From contig JAFLUA010000001.1 in assembly GCA_022508985.1 (NCBI GenBank), forward strand, positions 186,001 through 250,000: DNA of 64,000 nucleotides, written 5' to 3'. Both the position numbers and the translations under genes were made by a program. This stretch comes from Muribaculaceae bacterium. Its GTDB lineage: Bacteria > Bacteroidota > Bacteroidia > Bacteroidales > Muribaculaceae. This document shows positions 55,352 through 64,000 of the stretch, piece by piece. Within the stretch, counting starts at the first letter, position 1, and the number at the start of each line of letters is the position of its first letter. The notes beneath the pieces were generated by a model. The model ran no database searches and was not told where the DNA came from. It worked only from the letters and a program-made list of their open reading frames with translations.

Positions 55352-56292
55352 TAGATTAAGTTTATTTTTTGAGCAATAGTTTCAACTTCATCTTCACTGA
55401 GGCAAAGCTCGTCGAAAATTCGTGCTATTATTTCAGTGTCAATTCTGTCAAAGTCTTGAGGCCTGGGAGTGATAAAAACACCGCCCATGTCGACCGAAGC
55501 CGGGCTTATAAGCATGCAATCATCGCCTTCAGTGCCATAGAACGAAGGACGATGGCGCTTACGAGGAATAACAACCATACGAACGCCTTCGGCAGTGGCA
55601 TAGCACAAGATATTCATCATAGGCTCACTCTCACCTTCGGGTATCGGTAGGGCACGATATAAAGTATCAAATAGGATTGCGCCTTCATCAAAATCGGCAG
55701 CATCAATCACGAATACTCTTACCGGAAGATCGTCGACAAGAGACAGACGATTAGCCCCTTTTTCAATAATCACCTTATGATTGGCATATTCCAGCGCTTC
55801 GCCGATTGTAAGGAAATCGGAGTTGCCGGCTTGAAAGTGCATGTGGTCGGGAGCAGAAGCACCGCAACGAGGTCCATTATAGAAAACGGTATATCCATCG
55901 AGGGCCGATGCAAGTTTCATCATGTCGGCAGCACGACCGGATATCAGTTGGTCGGTATGCGAGCAATCGGGAATCGTTAGGTGACGTGGAAAAATAGGAA
56001 ATGGGTTTAGCAATATAATATATTTGCCACCCCATTCAATACCACGTTGAACATCAGGACGATTTTCGGCACACAAAAAACATTTACGAGCTTTCAGAGA
56101 TGCCGCATCAACTTTAGCAGCCGACGACACCATACGAGCAGGGTTGAACTGCACCTTTATTTTCATTCCTTGCAGAGTAAATTCTTTAACTTTAACATCT
56201 GCCAAGGCCGCAAAATTGCCGGCGGCCTGAGGCCACTCGGCAATTTGCGCTGTTATGAAATCATTTACCTGTTCGGTTATAACTTCTGCCAT
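55351..56292 (-). CDS. DUF4922 protein, HIT-like nucleotide phosphorylase-type fold
   Basis: 313-residue cytoplasmic protein. The segment RCGASAPDHMHFQAG carries the HxHxQ triad of the HIT superfamily, and CFLCAENRPDVQRGIEWGGKYIILLNPFPIFPRHLTIP resembles the GDP-L-galactose phosphorylase/ATP adenylyltransferase group. The first His-x-His-x-Gln His would form a nucleotidyl intermediate. The family is known in Bacteroidetes as DUF4922, with no assigned substrate. Its place between the SpoIID and GT2 genes suggests transfer or phosphorolysis of a nucleotide-activated wall sugar or cofactor, but this is a guess. Confidence 0.8.
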   Translation of the reverse strand: MAEVITEQVNDFITAQIAEWPQAAGNFAALADVKVKEFTLQGMKIKVQFNPARMVSSAAKVDAASLKARKCFLCAENRPDVQRGIEWGGKYIILLNPFPIFPRHLTIPDCSHTDQLISGRAADMMKLASALDGYTVFYNGPRCGASAPDHMHFQAGNSDFLTIGEALEYANHKVIIEKGANRLSLVDDLPVRVFVIDAADFDEGAILFDTLYRALPIPEGESEPMMNILCYATAEGVRMVVIPRKRHRPSFYGTEGDDCMLISPASVDMGGVFITPRPQDFDRIDTEIIARIFDELCLSEDEVETIAQKINLI

Positions 56293-56298
56293 TGTTTT

Positions 56299-57762
56299 TT
56301 ATTTCTTTTTGTTCATTTCGCATCGGGCTTCAAGTTCCCAAGTGCGGATACGATCTTTATAAAGATTGTTAGCGTTCATTTTGTTGATGTCGAGCGCTGC
56401 ATCTGAGTTGTCTTCCCAACGGCGGCAGAGATAAACGACATCGTAAACGCGTCCAATCTGATGATGACGAGAGAATGCAAGACCGAGCGCATAGTCTTCG
56501 CCATAAGAAGTGTTAGGAACGTGAATTTCACGCAACATAGGAGTATAGAATGCACGAGGAGCACCGAGACCATTGATGCGCAGGGCATTGTTACGTCCAT
56601 TTTCGGGAGTCCATTCTTTGTGGTCGATTACGCCCGGTGGAATCATGTTCATGTCAATGTCGGTGAGCATATAAGTACCAACAACCATAGCCGAATTGTT
56701 GTCGTAGAACGCTTTCACCATTTTAGCCAATGTGTTTTCGTCGGAGTAAACGTCGTCGGAGTCGAGTTGTACGCAGAATTTACCGGCTTCGGGGTGATTT
56801 GCTCCCACATTCCAGCAACCGCCAATTCCGAGGTCGTCGCGCTGAGGAATGACATGTATCACGCGAGGATCAGATGCAAATTCATCTATAGCTTCAGAAG
56901 TGCCATCGGTAGAGTGGTTGTCTATAATAATAAGGTTGAAGGGGAATTCTGTTTTTTGAGAAAGGACGCTACGGATTGCATCGCGGATGGTGCGAACACG
57001 ATTGCGAACGGGAATAATTACCGATGCTTCATATTTGAAGTCGCCGCGATTGAATTCAATTTTATCGAAAACGGGTTCGAGATAACCGCCAATAGCTTTA
57101 AGGTGAGCGGTGCATGCTTCTTCCATTTCGATTTGTACACCACGATTCTTGGGGTCTACATAGTCAAATATCTTTTCACCGGAAGTGCGGTTATCTAAAG
57201 TAACATCACTGTAGAGATATTCGTTGATGTGTACCAGCGGTGCGATACGGCTCAAGCGAAGACGCAAGTCGTACAAACCTGCGGCATTGTATTTTTTGTC
57301 AATACCGGCAGCTACCTGTTTGAAGTTTGCAGCGTTGAAAAACAATACAGAACCGAAATTGAAATCGTCGCGGAGTGAACCAAATTGATAATCAATAACG
57401 GGGGCGTTGCTCTTCTTGCCATCGATAACGGTGTATGAATCAGCGTAAGCCATGCCGGCTTTAGAGTCTCTTGCTATTTTCACAAAACGGTCGAGAGCAA
57501 AATATCCCGGCACGAGCTTGTTCTGCTTTGTATATAGTAGTATAAAGTCACCTTGAGCTGCTTGAGCAATTTTGAGCATAGTTTCCGAAGATGTGAGCGT
57601 GTCGATATGAATAATATCGCAGCCTAAGCACGCTTTGGCCTCTGCCGATGTCGCGAGAAGAGTGATTTTAGATACGAGAGCACTTTCCTTCAGTGCTTCG
57701 ACTGTAGCTTTAACTTGAGCCTCGTCGACAAATGGGAGGAAACAATGAATAGTTGTTTTCAT
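56299..57762 (-). CDS. Family 2 glycosyltransferase
   Basis: 487 residues from the ATG at 57762 ([20 protein letters not shown]). An upstream in-frame ATG would reach into the end of the amidase gene. The N-terminal half (about 1-240) resembles a degenerate GT-A fold ([19 protein letters not shown]), the C-terminal half is a clear GT2 domain: [40 protein letters not shown], the DxD-type [14 protein letters not shown] and GYGEDYALG-like EDYA. Product ends Lys-rich. Acceptor and donor are unknown; it starts 40 nt after the amidase stop and ends 6 nt before DUF4922. Confidence 0.82.
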   Translation of the reverse strand: MKTTIHCFLPFVDEAQVKATVEALKESALVSKITLLATSAEAKACLGCDIIHIDTLTSSETMLKIAQAAQGDFILLYTKQNKLVPGYFALDRFVKIARDSKAGMAYADSYTVIDGKKSNAPVIDYQFGSLRDDFNFGSVLFFNAANFKQVAAGIDKKYNAAGLYDLRLRLSRIAPLVHINEYLYSDVTLDNRTSGEKIFDYVDPKNRGVQIEMEEACTAHLKAIGGYLEPVFDKIEFNRGDFKYEASVIIPVRNRVRTIRDAIRSVLSQKTEFPFNLIIIDNHSTDGTSEAIDEFASDPRVIHVIPQRDDLGIGGCWNVGANHPEAGKFCVQLDSDDVYSDENTLAKMVKAFYDNNSAMVVGTYMLTDIDMNMIPPGVIDHKEWTPENGRNNALRINGLGAPRAFYTPMLREIHVPNTSYGEDYALGLAFSRHHQIGRVYDVVYLCRRWEDNSDAALDINKMNANNLYKDRIRTWELEARCEMNKKK

Positions 57763-57802
57763 ATTGTTTTGTTTGATAATATATTGATAATAAATTATTT
57801 TT

Positions 57803-60802
57803 TTATTTGTTACCCTCAAAGAATTTTAGTACTTGTTTCATGAGGTTGGCACGGCTATTGTCGTCGTTAACAGTCTCTAATGGGAAGCCGATAACAACTG
57901 TGCGATATTTCTCGTTATCGAAAGCAGTGCCTGCGATGAGATTGTTTTCTGTATAGCGCATAAAAGTAGCACCTTTCTTGTCGTCGGAAGGATAAAATGA
58001 GTCGGGCGATTCAACTACATAGCAGTCGGCGTTAAGTTCGTTGGAGAACTTGTAATTTCCCTTGGTTAAAGCTTTGAAACGAGTGGGCACCTGATAAGCC
58101 TCGCCTGTTACCGAAGCTTGGCCTACGCGCCAGCAATATCCGAGAACGTTTTGTGCAAACTCTTTGTCTTTTTTAGCAGTCTCATCCGAAGAATTGGGGT
58201 TATCCCAAATATCTGTAGCGACAAATGAGCCGCTGATGAAGAAATTGGTGCCATCTTCCGTAAGTTTTGTGATACGTTCCTGGAGTTCTGTCGGGAATGC
58301 TTTGTACTTCGTGCCGAAGGCTCCGCGGCCTTGTTTGATTTCTTTTTGTTTGCCCAAAATCAAATCAACGTTCTGAGGCTTGTCGGTGGCAGCCGTAAAG
58401 GCTTCAACGCTGCTCGAGATAAATGAATACCCGGCATCGCGGATAGCTTTTCCGTGTGTATAAACAAAATCGAATGTGTTACCGGCAATAACTTTTTCTT
58501 CATAATTGCTTCGCGACGCACCAAAACCGGCGGCATCATCGTCCATCCATGGTATGTCTCTGCGGAACTCAAATTGACTTCCGATGAAAGAAATGTCTTT
58601 TACGAATGGAATGCCGTGGTCTCTGACGTCATAAAAACCGGCAATCTCTCCTGAGTCGAATCGGTCGGGAGCGCTTACTCGGGTGAAGCCGTTTACTATC
58701 GTTACCACAGGCTTGTCGTTTGAAAGTTGGCACAGAGCCAACACTTCCGATGGGAATGAAACGCCGCCATCGTTAGCTGCGATAATGCGGTATGAATGAA
58801 TCTTATCGTCGGAAATGTTAAATTCGTAATAAGTTGATAGGGTAGTGCCGATATTGGTGAAAGCACCGTTGTCGATGCGCTCTTCAATAATATAATACGA
58901 AGGAGTTGCTGTGCTTTCGAGTTTATCTATAGTCTCTTGCCATGAAAGACGATAGTTGTTTTGCGATAGCTTTGTTATCTCCATTTTGTGAACGGGAAGC
59001 GGTTGAACAACATATGCACGGCCATCGCGTTGAGCCAAGAATTTCAGCATGCCTTTGTATATAGCGCGAGATACGTCAAAGCGGAAATTCGGGTCAAGAC
59101 CATAAGACATGTCGGCGAAATTTTGGTGCGACAGGAATTCAAGTAGCATAGCGGGTACTTCCGGAACGCGAGCTTCGAAATAACTCTTATCCCACATGCC
59201 GCGGCGGGTCCAATTTGGCTCATAGAGAGCTCTTACATCGTTTACGAGGTTTGTCATCACTTCGTTAGTGAAGTCGCGTGAAGCATAACGGCTACTTCCG
59301 TTGCCCAATTTTTCACCTGCTGTGCAGTATATGCCGAGTGTGCCTATGATTGAGTCGTTTAACGTAGTGCCGGCATCGGTATGGAATGCAAAGCTTAAAT
59401 CAACCGGAATATTGAGCCCTTTTTGTTTTGGCAACATTGAAGAACCGCCGGTGAGCCAATTAACCCAAAGACCACGCGATTTGTAGTCATCGGTGTAATC
59501 GTTGACATAATCAGATGGCGTAAATACACTGTCGGGAGCTCCGGCCCACTGAAGGAAATAACGCGCACCTTCAGTAAAACGAGGATATCCACTTAGAACA
59601 TATTCATAGTCAATGTTATCAAGTGGTTCTTTTACGATACGAGCTACATTACCCATACCACCACCAATCTTAACAGCATCGGCCGTAACTACTTGTTTTT
59701 TGTTTTTACCACTGTTCAGCAGTTCAACTACTTTAATTTCGCCTCTCGATTTGCACAAGGGGAAATGTCCGAGGTAAATCCAAGTGCCACCGCCCATCTT
59801 TTGATTTACGGTGAAATTGTGTATGCCGTCGGCAGCGTATACTTTATATTTTGCTTCTTCTGCGCTGTTTGGGAGAGTTGTGTAGCTAACATATACAGCA
59901 TAGCTACCGTCTTCCGGAATATTAGCTTTCCACTCGGCGCTTGCTGTTGCTTCCGCCTTGCCCGACAAAGATGCTTTGAGGGCAGTTCCCTCGCGGAAAG
60001 GATTGTCGCCATTGCGCAATTCTTTTTTTGTATATGCAAATGCGGGAATCCCGGTTTCGCTCCATGAGCCTGTAATGTCGAATGTTCCACCCACGAGCTT
60101 GCCGCCGTCATTATCAACAATAATCTCGTTGAGATTGGTGTCTCTTTCGCGCGGGCTCATTACATATGCACCGGCATTTTCGAGCATAGGCATCAAAAAC
60201 GGCATTACGTAGCTCTGTGTATATAAGTCTTCAACGGTCTGTAAAATACGTGCGCGTTGCCACTCCCAACGGTTGAGCTTCGGCTCGAAATACCATCCGT
60301 GGCTCTGCCAGATAGCGATATTGCTTCCGTCAAGACCCTTCGATGCTTTCGGAGCATCATCGCGGGTTATAAATCTTTTTTTCTCGGTAGGACCTATATT
60401 TTTCTTCGGGCCATATTGAATTAGGTTGTCGAGGTTGGCATCGTCGGCATATAAGGTAACTTTGTAATTGCTATAGTTAGCCCCCAGAGCCTCTTGACAA
60501 TCTTTCTTCAAAGCAGCAAGGTTTTCTGAATTAATTGGAAGATATGATGCTTCTTCATTGAATTTGATGGTAACAGTACGCTTAGAGTTGTTTACTTTGA
60601 TATCTCTAACTTTGATTCTACCAAAGCCGGTAACACCGGGCAGATACTTTGTTGTAGCCTTAGCGACAGCGTTGGCATAAGCTTGATAATCAGTAACGAT
60701 TTCTGATAGCGGAGTATCGACAGCCGCAGCGTTGGCTGAGAACCCCGATGAAATTGTGATTGACAATAAACATGAAAGTGTTATTGCACCGAATTTTTTC
60801 AT
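57803..60802 (-). CDS. Large exported N-acetylmuramoyl-L-alanine amidase with inserted carbohydrate-binding-like domain
   Basis: 999 residues, signal peptide about 1-26. An amidase_3-type catalytic domain is split: the first zinc His is in [10 protein letters not shown] (H168), and the second His ([10 protein letters not shown]474) and catalytic Glu ([10 protein letters not shown]555) come about 300 residues later. The insertion (about 240-385) resembles the golvesin/xanthan-lyase carbohydrate-binding domain ([26 protein letters not shown], then [11 protein letters not shown]). A fibronectin-III-like stretch follows (about 610-690), and the last 300 residues are uncharacterised. It strips stem peptides from glycan as the first step of the cluster. 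Related proteins are sometimes labelled xanthan lyase, which I consider wrong. Confidence 0.82.
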   Translation of the reverse strand: MKKFGAITLSCLLSITISSGFSANAAAVDTPLSEIVTDYQAYANAVAKATTKYLPGVTGFGRIKVRDIKVNNSKRTVTIKFNEEASYLPINSENLAALKKDCQEALGANYSNYKVTLYADDANLDNLIQYGPKKNIGPTEKKRFITRDDAPKASKGLDGSNIAIWQSHGWYFEPKLNRWEWQRARILQTVEDLYTQSYVMPFLMPMLENAGAYVMSPRERDTNLNEIIVDNDGGKLVGGTFDITGSWSETGIPAFAYTKKELRNGDNPFREGTALKASLSGKAEATASAEWKANIPEDGSYAVYVSYTTLPNSAEEAKYKVYAADGIHNFTVNQKMGGGTWIYLGHFPLCKSRGEIKVVELLNSGKNKKQVVTADAVKIGGGMGNVARIVKEPLDNIDYEYVLSGYPRFTEGARYFLQWAGAPDSVFTPSDYVNDYTDDYKSRGLWVNWLTGGSSMLPKQKGLNIPVDLSFAFHTDAGTTLNDSIIGTLGIYCTAGEKLGNGSSRYASRDFTNEVMTNLVNDVRALYEPNWTRRGMWDKSYFEARVPEVPAMLLEFLSHQNFADMSYGLDPNFRFDVSRAIYKGMLKFLAQRDGRAYVVQPLPVHKMEITKLSQNNYRLSWQETIDKLESTATPSYYIIEERIDNGAFTNIGTTLSTYYEFNISDDKIHSYRIIAANDGGVSFPSEVLALCQLSNDKPVVTIVNGFTRVSAPDRFDSGEIAGFYDVRDHGIPFVKDISFIGSQFEFRRDIPWMDDDAAGFGASRSNYEEKVIAGNTFDFVYTHGKAIRDAGYSFISSSVEAFTAATDKPQNVDLILGKQKEIKQGRGAFGTKYKAFPTELQERITKLTEDGTNFFISGSFVATDIWDNPNSSDETAKKDKEFAQNVLGYCWRVGQASVTGEAYQVPTRFKALTKGNYKFSNELNADCYVVESPDSFYPSDDKKGATFMRYTENNLIAGTAFDNEKYRTVVIGFPLETVNDDNSRANLMKQVLKFFEGNK

Positions 60803-60849
60803 TATTTAGATCTAAATTAAGGTAAGAAAATTAGTGTTTCAGTTTCCTA

Positions 60850-60880
60850 CAAAGTTAGCGTTTTTTACTCAATAAGTAAA
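60850..60880 (-). promoter_or_regulatory. Promoter of the peptidoglycan salvage operon
   Basis: Minus strand -7 box TAACTTTG (60857-60850) with TTTA in place of -33 TTTG (60880-60877), spacing 19; start codon about 48 nt downstream. No other strong promoter was seen until 42346, and gaps in between are 58 nt or less. Confidence 0.6.
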
Positions 60881-60953
60881 ACTTTTATTTTGAAACCTTA
60901 TATTTTAACAAATATTTAGCATTTTGATACAAAAATTAAAATAAGGGTAGTTC

Positions 60954-61427
60954 TCAATCATGGTGATACGGCTCGCCCTTTGATATTGTGCCTGCACGAT
61001 ATAACTGTTCAACAAAAAAAAGACGTACGAGCTCATGTGGAAATGTCATTTTTGAGAGAGAAAGTAGCGCATCGGCTCGCTCATAAACTTTAGGGCTGAA
61101 GCCATACGGGCCACCTACAATAAAGACCAGCGATTTTGGTAGTTCTATGCTTTTTTTGTTGATAAATTCAGCAAATTGTCGTGAAGAAAACTCTTTGCCG
61201 CGTTCATCAAGTAGAACTACAAAATCGCCCGGTTGTATTTCTCCTAAAATTTTTTTGCCCTCAAGTTCTTTCTGTTTATCAGTTCCGGTTGCTTTAGATG
61301 TTTTTACATCCGGAAGGCACGTCATAGAAAACGGCCAATAGAATGGTATTCGTTTGGCATATTGTGTAATAGCGGCATCGATATTTTTGTCGCGAACCGC
61401 CCCCATGCATAATAATTCTATTTTCAT
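60954..61427 (-). CDS. rlmH: 23S rRNA pseudouridine-1915 N3-methyltransferase
   Basis: SPOUT-fold methyltransferase acting on 70S ribosomes. The 157-residue length is exact for the family. Landmarks: MGAVRDKNIDAAITQYAKRI, LDERGKEFSS, FVIGGPYGFSP (SAM knot) and SLSKMTFPHELVRLFFVEQLYRA with HHD at the end. It is transcribed toward the peptidoglycan operon but separated from it by 151 nt holding that operon's promoter. Confidence 0.96.
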   Translation of the reverse strand: MKIELLCMGAVRDKNIDAAITQYAKRIPFYWPFSMTCLPDVKTSKATGTDKQKELEGKKILGEIQPGDFVVLLDERGKEFSSRQFAEFINKKSIELPKSLVFIVGGPYGFSPKVYERADALLSLSKMTFPHELVRLFFVEQLYRAGTISKGEPYHHD

Positions 61428-61431
61428 GCTA

Positions 61432-61439
61432 CAAAAGTA
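61432..61439 (-). promoter_or_regulatory. -7 box of rlmH, possible leaderless transcript
   Basis: TACTTTTG (61439-61432) lies 5 nt before the rlmH start codon. Transcription would begin at or near the ATG. No good -33 was found. Confidence 0.45.
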
Positions 61440-61481
61440 AGCAAATTATCATATTTTTATTATTGTCTGAGAAAAAAACAG

Positions 61482-61489
61482 TACATTTG
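61482..61489 (+). promoter_or_regulatory. -7 box of the DUF1599 gene
   Basis: TACATTTG, 20 nt before the start codon; no convincing -33 TTTG at the right distance. Confidence 0.5.
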
Positions 61490-61508
61490 CATTTATAAAA
61501 CGAATAAC

Positions 61509-62069
61509 ATGGCAAACACACCCGATACAAAGCAGCAATTTGCGCAAGCAATGAGTAAGTGCCGCGATTTATTTATCGCAAAACTTGGCGATTATGGACC
61601 ATCGTGGCGCATCATGAGACCCGAAGCAATAACCGACCAGATATTTATCAAGGCAAAACGTATAAGGACTTTGCAAGTAAAAGGCACTTCTGCCGTAGGA
61701 GAAGGCACCTTGCCGGAGTTTATTGGTATTGTAAATTATGGAATTATTGGTGTAATACAATTGATAAAAGGCTATTCCGACCATAAAGACATCACAAATG
61801 AAGAGGCTATCAGGCTATATGATGAGATAGCAATGCGGGCAACAAACTTGATGATTGCCAAAAACACCGATTACGATGAGGCGTGGCGTGGAATGAGAGT
61901 GTTGTCGTACGTTGATTTGATTCTTACGAAGATTGCCAGAACAAAAGAGATAGAAGACCATGCCGGGCATACCGCTGTGTCGGAAGGCATTGATGCCAAT
62001 TATTTCGATATGGTTAATTATGCTGTCTTTGGAATAATAAAGCTTAGCGAAGATGCAACTGCGCACTAA
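61509..62069 (+). CDS. DUF1599 family protein
   Basis: 186 residues, two tandem copies of a helical repeat: KLGDYGPSWRIMRPEAITDQIFIKAKRIRTLQ in the first and KNTDYDEAWRGMRVLSYVDLILTKIARTKEIE in the second. This is the DUF1599 family, also described as a nucleotide-modification-associated domain. The biochemical role in Bacteroidales is not known. It overlaps the start of the next gene by 17 nt. Confidence 0.85.
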   Translation: MANTPDTKQQFAQAMSKCRDLFIAKLGDYGPSWRIMRPEAITDQIFIKAKRIRTLQVKGTSAVGEGTLPEFIGIVNYGIIGVIQLIKGYSDHKDITNEEAIRLYDEIAMRATNLMIAKNTDYDEAWRGMRVLSYVDLILTKIARTKEIEDHAGHTAVSEGIDANYFDMVNYAVFGIIKLSEDATAH

Positions 62070-63312
62070 ATTGCGGCTGCGTCGCATTGCTGTATGGCTG
62101 TGCCGATTCATTGTCGGTGCCGCCTTTATTATATCGGGATGGGCTAAATCAATTGATCCACGAGGCTTTATAATAAAAGTAAATGAATATCTTTCGGCAT
62201 GGGATTTTTCGCTCCCAGTAGAGGTCGTTTTCACTGCTTGTGTAGCCCTGTCGTGTGTTGAATTTATAGTAGGCCTATTGTTATTTACGGGGTCGCTTAA
62301 ACGTAGCTCCGCGATAATAGCAACAGCGATTATGGCTTTTATGTTGCCGTTAACATTGTACATTGCCATAAAGAATCCGGTGTCGGATTGTGGCTGCTTC
62401 GGCGATTTTATTGTACTATCGAATTGGGCAACTTTCTTCAAGAATGTAGCGATTGTGGCTATGTCGGTATATCTATTGAAAGTAAACCATACCATCAAAG
62501 GCATATTTGCTCCTCCCGTTCAGTGGCTTACGATAATTGTCTCGGTAGTATTTGTGCTGTACATTGTTCTGGTGGGGTATAACGTGCAACCATTAGTTGA
62601 TTTTCGGCCCTATAAACTGGGCACGGTATTATTCGATGAAGACGCCATGTCGCAAGAAACGATCGAATATTATATCTATGAGAAAAATGGTCATAGAGAG
62701 CGTTTTACTTTGTCCGATATGCCCGATACCACTTGGACGTTCATTGATGTTGTGGAAGATGGTGGTGTTGGTCCTATTGCAGGTTTTGATGTTCACGATA
62801 GCGACGGATATGATGTTACGGAAGAATTGTCGACCATGTATGGAGCTGTGTTGTATCTCATAGTACCTAACCCTGATGTTCAGTTCTTATCAAGGGCTCA
62901 TTATGTGAATCGACTTTATGAATATGCACGCGCACATGGTGTTAAAATGATAGGAATCGCTGGTACGGACGGCACTACTTTAGAGAAATGGACCGAATTG
63001 ACACGCCCGCAATTCGAGGTCTTTTCGGCCGAAGATACTGCCTTGAAGCAGTTGGTGAGAGGAGACGCCGCGTTAGTATACACTTATGATGGTGCTATAA
63101 AGTGGAAACGCACTCTTTCATCAATGAAATCTACCCTTCCAGAGGATACAACTCCAGGTAATGCGTTAGACGGCGTGCGGCCCGTCGACGATGGTAAAAT
63201 ACATACCTTGGTGGTGTGTCTATACCTGTTTTCGCTCGCGATAATTTATATGCTGAGTCTTTCGCCTAAAATCTTGAGTTTCTTTGTGCGACTTGCCAAA
63301 AAAAATAATTAA
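62053..63312 (+). CDS. BT_3928-type DoxX/MauE-like membrane protein
   Basis: 419 residues. An N-terminal DoxX/MauE-like four-helix membrane domain (about 10-150; VGAAFIISGWAKSIDPRGF, with the Cys pair in SDCGCFGDF) is followed by a periplasmic part and a final transmembrane helix (LVVCLYLFSLAIIYMLSL). The CxC in the membrane domain hints at thiol redox, as in MauE or methylamine-utilisation relatives. The order DUF1599, this gene, tpiA is the usual one in Bacteroidales. Function is unknown. Confidence 0.82.
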   Translation: MQLRTKLRLRRIAVWLCRFIVGAAFIISGWAKSIDPRGFIIKVNEYLSAWDFSLPVEVVFTACVALSCVEFIVGLLLFTGSLKRSSAIIATAIMAFMLPLTLYIAIKNPVSDCGCFGDFIVLSNWATFFKNVAIVAMSVYLLKVNHTIKGIFAPPVQWLTIIVSVVFVLYIVLVGYNVQPLVDFRPYKLGTVLFDEDAMSQETIEYYIYEKNGHRERFTLSDMPDTTWTFIDVVEDGGVGPIAGFDVHDSDGYDVTEELSTMYGAVLYLIVPNPDVQFLSRAHYVNRLYEYARAHGVKMIGIAGTDGTTLEKWTELTRPQFEVFSAEDTALKQLVRGDAALVYTYDGAIKWKRTLSSMKSTLPEDTTPGNALDGVRPVDDGKIHTLVVCLYLFSLAIIYMLSLSPKILSFFVRLAKKNN

Positions 63313-63317
63313 CTTTG
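63283..63317 (+). promoter_or_regulatory. Candidate promoter of tpiA
   Basis: -7 box TAACTTTG (63310-63317), 33 nt before the start codon. A TTTG at 63283-63286 is 23 nt away, slightly beyond the usual spacing. Confidence 0.6.
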
Positions 63318-63349
63318 CAACCCGAAATTAATTAAACCTTACATAACTG

Positions 63350-64000
63350 ATGAGAAAAAATATTGTTGCAGGCAACTGGAAAATGAACACCACTGTTTCA
63401 GAAGGTGTTGAACTTGCCAAAGAAGTAAACGCAGCGCTTAAAGCTGCGAAAGCAAATTGCGACGTAGTTATCTGCGTGCCTTTTACACACTTATGCCCTG
63501 TAGCGGCTGCTATCGACGCAACTGTGCTTGGCCTCGGTGCTGAAAATTGTGCCGACCATAAATCGGGAGCATATACAGGTGAAGTTTCTGCAGCCATGGT
63601 AGCGTCGACAGGTGCTAACTATGTAATTCTTGGCCACAGCGAACGCCGTCAATATTACGGCGAAACATCGGAAACGCTTCGCGAAAAAGTTGCTCTTGCG
63701 CTTGAAAATAATCTCAAACCTATTTTCTGCATTGGTGAAGTTCTTGAAGAACGCGAAAATGGTACATTCAACGAAGTAGTACGTTGTCAAGTAGAAGAAG
63801 GCCTGTTTAACCTCAGCGCCGAAGATTTCGGTAAAATCGTACTTGCTTACGAGCCGGTATGGGCAATCGGAACCGGTAAGACAGCTACAGCAGAACAAGC
63901 TGAAGATATGCACGCATTTATTCGTGGTGTCATTGCAGAAAAGTATGGTAAAGAAATTGCCGACAACACATCGATACTTTACGGTGGTAGCTGTAAGCCT
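63350..64000 (+). CDS. tpiA: Triosephosphate isomerase (3' end outside window)
   Basis: Interconverts dihydroxyacetone phosphate and glyceraldehyde-3-phosphate. From the ATG at 63350 ([19 protein letters not shown]) about 217 residues are visible of an expected 250. The substrate Lys/Asn (GNWKMN), catalytic His ([14 protein letters not shown]), catalytic Glu ([16 protein letters not shown]) and the phosphate loop YGGS are all present. The frame is open at the right edge. Confidence 0.97.
   Translation, partial: MRKNIVAGNWKMNTTVSEGVELAKEVNAALKAAKANCDVVICVPFTHLCPVAAAIDATVLGLGAENCADHKSGAYTGEVSAAMVASTGANYVILGHSERRQYYGETSETLREKVALALENNLKPIFCIGEVLEERENGTFNEVVRCQVEEGLFNLSAEDFGKIVLAYEPVWAIGTGKTATAEQAEDMHAFIRGVIAEKYGKEIADNTSILYGGSCKP

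Noticed and set aside
56461-57198. A 245-codon open frame on the plus strand opposite the GT2 gene
   Set aside because: Composition (many Cys, Phe, Val, His) and low complexity are those of an antisense shadow; the GT2 frame on the other strand has clear motifs.

Overview
The window is chromosomal DNA from a Bacteroidales bacterium, most likely a gut Muribaculaceae-type organism (family-level placement is inference). The evidence is the gene content (split gcvPA/gcvPB, DUF4290, DUF5103, DUF3109, DUF1599 and BT_3928-type proteins, a BspA-like leucine-rich surface protein with a type IX secretion-type C-terminus, a murT-murK-murQ cluster) and the Bacteroidetes promoter signature TTTG-N19/21-TAnnTTTG in front of many genes. 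The three tRNA genes do not encode their CCA ends, which agrees with the cca gene in the same window. No phage, IS element, CRISPR array or integrase was found; coding density is high and most genes form operons.

Layout. 1-2479 (minus): udk, lptB, and glnS running off the left edge. 2812-6288 (minus): a large secreted BspA-like protein. 6694-10661 (minus): clpC then cca. 10807-11802 (minus): fba. 11975-13658 (plus): sodium-dependent transporter and a small membrane protein. 13655-16215 (minus): ung, DUF5103 (type IX secretion plug-like), DUF3109. 16283-16354: tRNA-Arg(CCG). 16447-17448 (minus): manA. 17634-27928 (plus): a long housekeeping run, pfkA, DUF4290, rimM, an acidic protein, an OmpA-like protein, dnaB, a coiled-coil membrane protein, mgtC, a KefB-like antiporter, purM, DUF3332. 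27943-30101 (minus): NlpC/P60 lipoprotein, flavin reductase, apbE. 30159-30731 (plus): DJ-1 family. 30952-31698 (minus): fabG. 31807-32529 (plus): plsC. 32531-39139 (minus): a complete glycine cleavage operon whose first gene is an in-frame fusion of lipoate-protein ligase and GcvT. 39345-41371 (plus): a pRiA4b ORF-3-like protein and cardiolipin synthase. 41563-41856: two identical tRNA-Gly(GCC) genes and tRNA-Leu(GAG). 41904-42377 (plus): ogt. 42346-60802 (minus): a 12-gene peptidoglycan salvage cluster. 60954-61427 (minus): rlmH. 61509-64000 (plus): DUF1599, a BT_3928-type membrane protein and tpiA, cut by the right edge.

The two most interesting regions are both on the minus strand. The glycine cleavage operon carries all of P (two subunits), H, T and L proteins plus the enzyme that can lipoylate GcvH, with the ligase and T-protein in one polypeptide. 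The peptidoglycan cluster reads as a route from wall fragments to central metabolism: a secreted amidase, a SpoIID/LytB-family protein, the NamZ-type exo-muramidase, an AmpG-type permease, the MurT importer, MurK kinase and MurQ etherase. It also holds a large FAD/Fe-S oxidase that could burn the D-lactate released by MurQ, a DUF4922 HIT-like protein and a glycosyltransferase of unknown role, an SGNH lipoprotein, and a UvrD-type helicase with a DEDDh exonuclease inserted in its middle.
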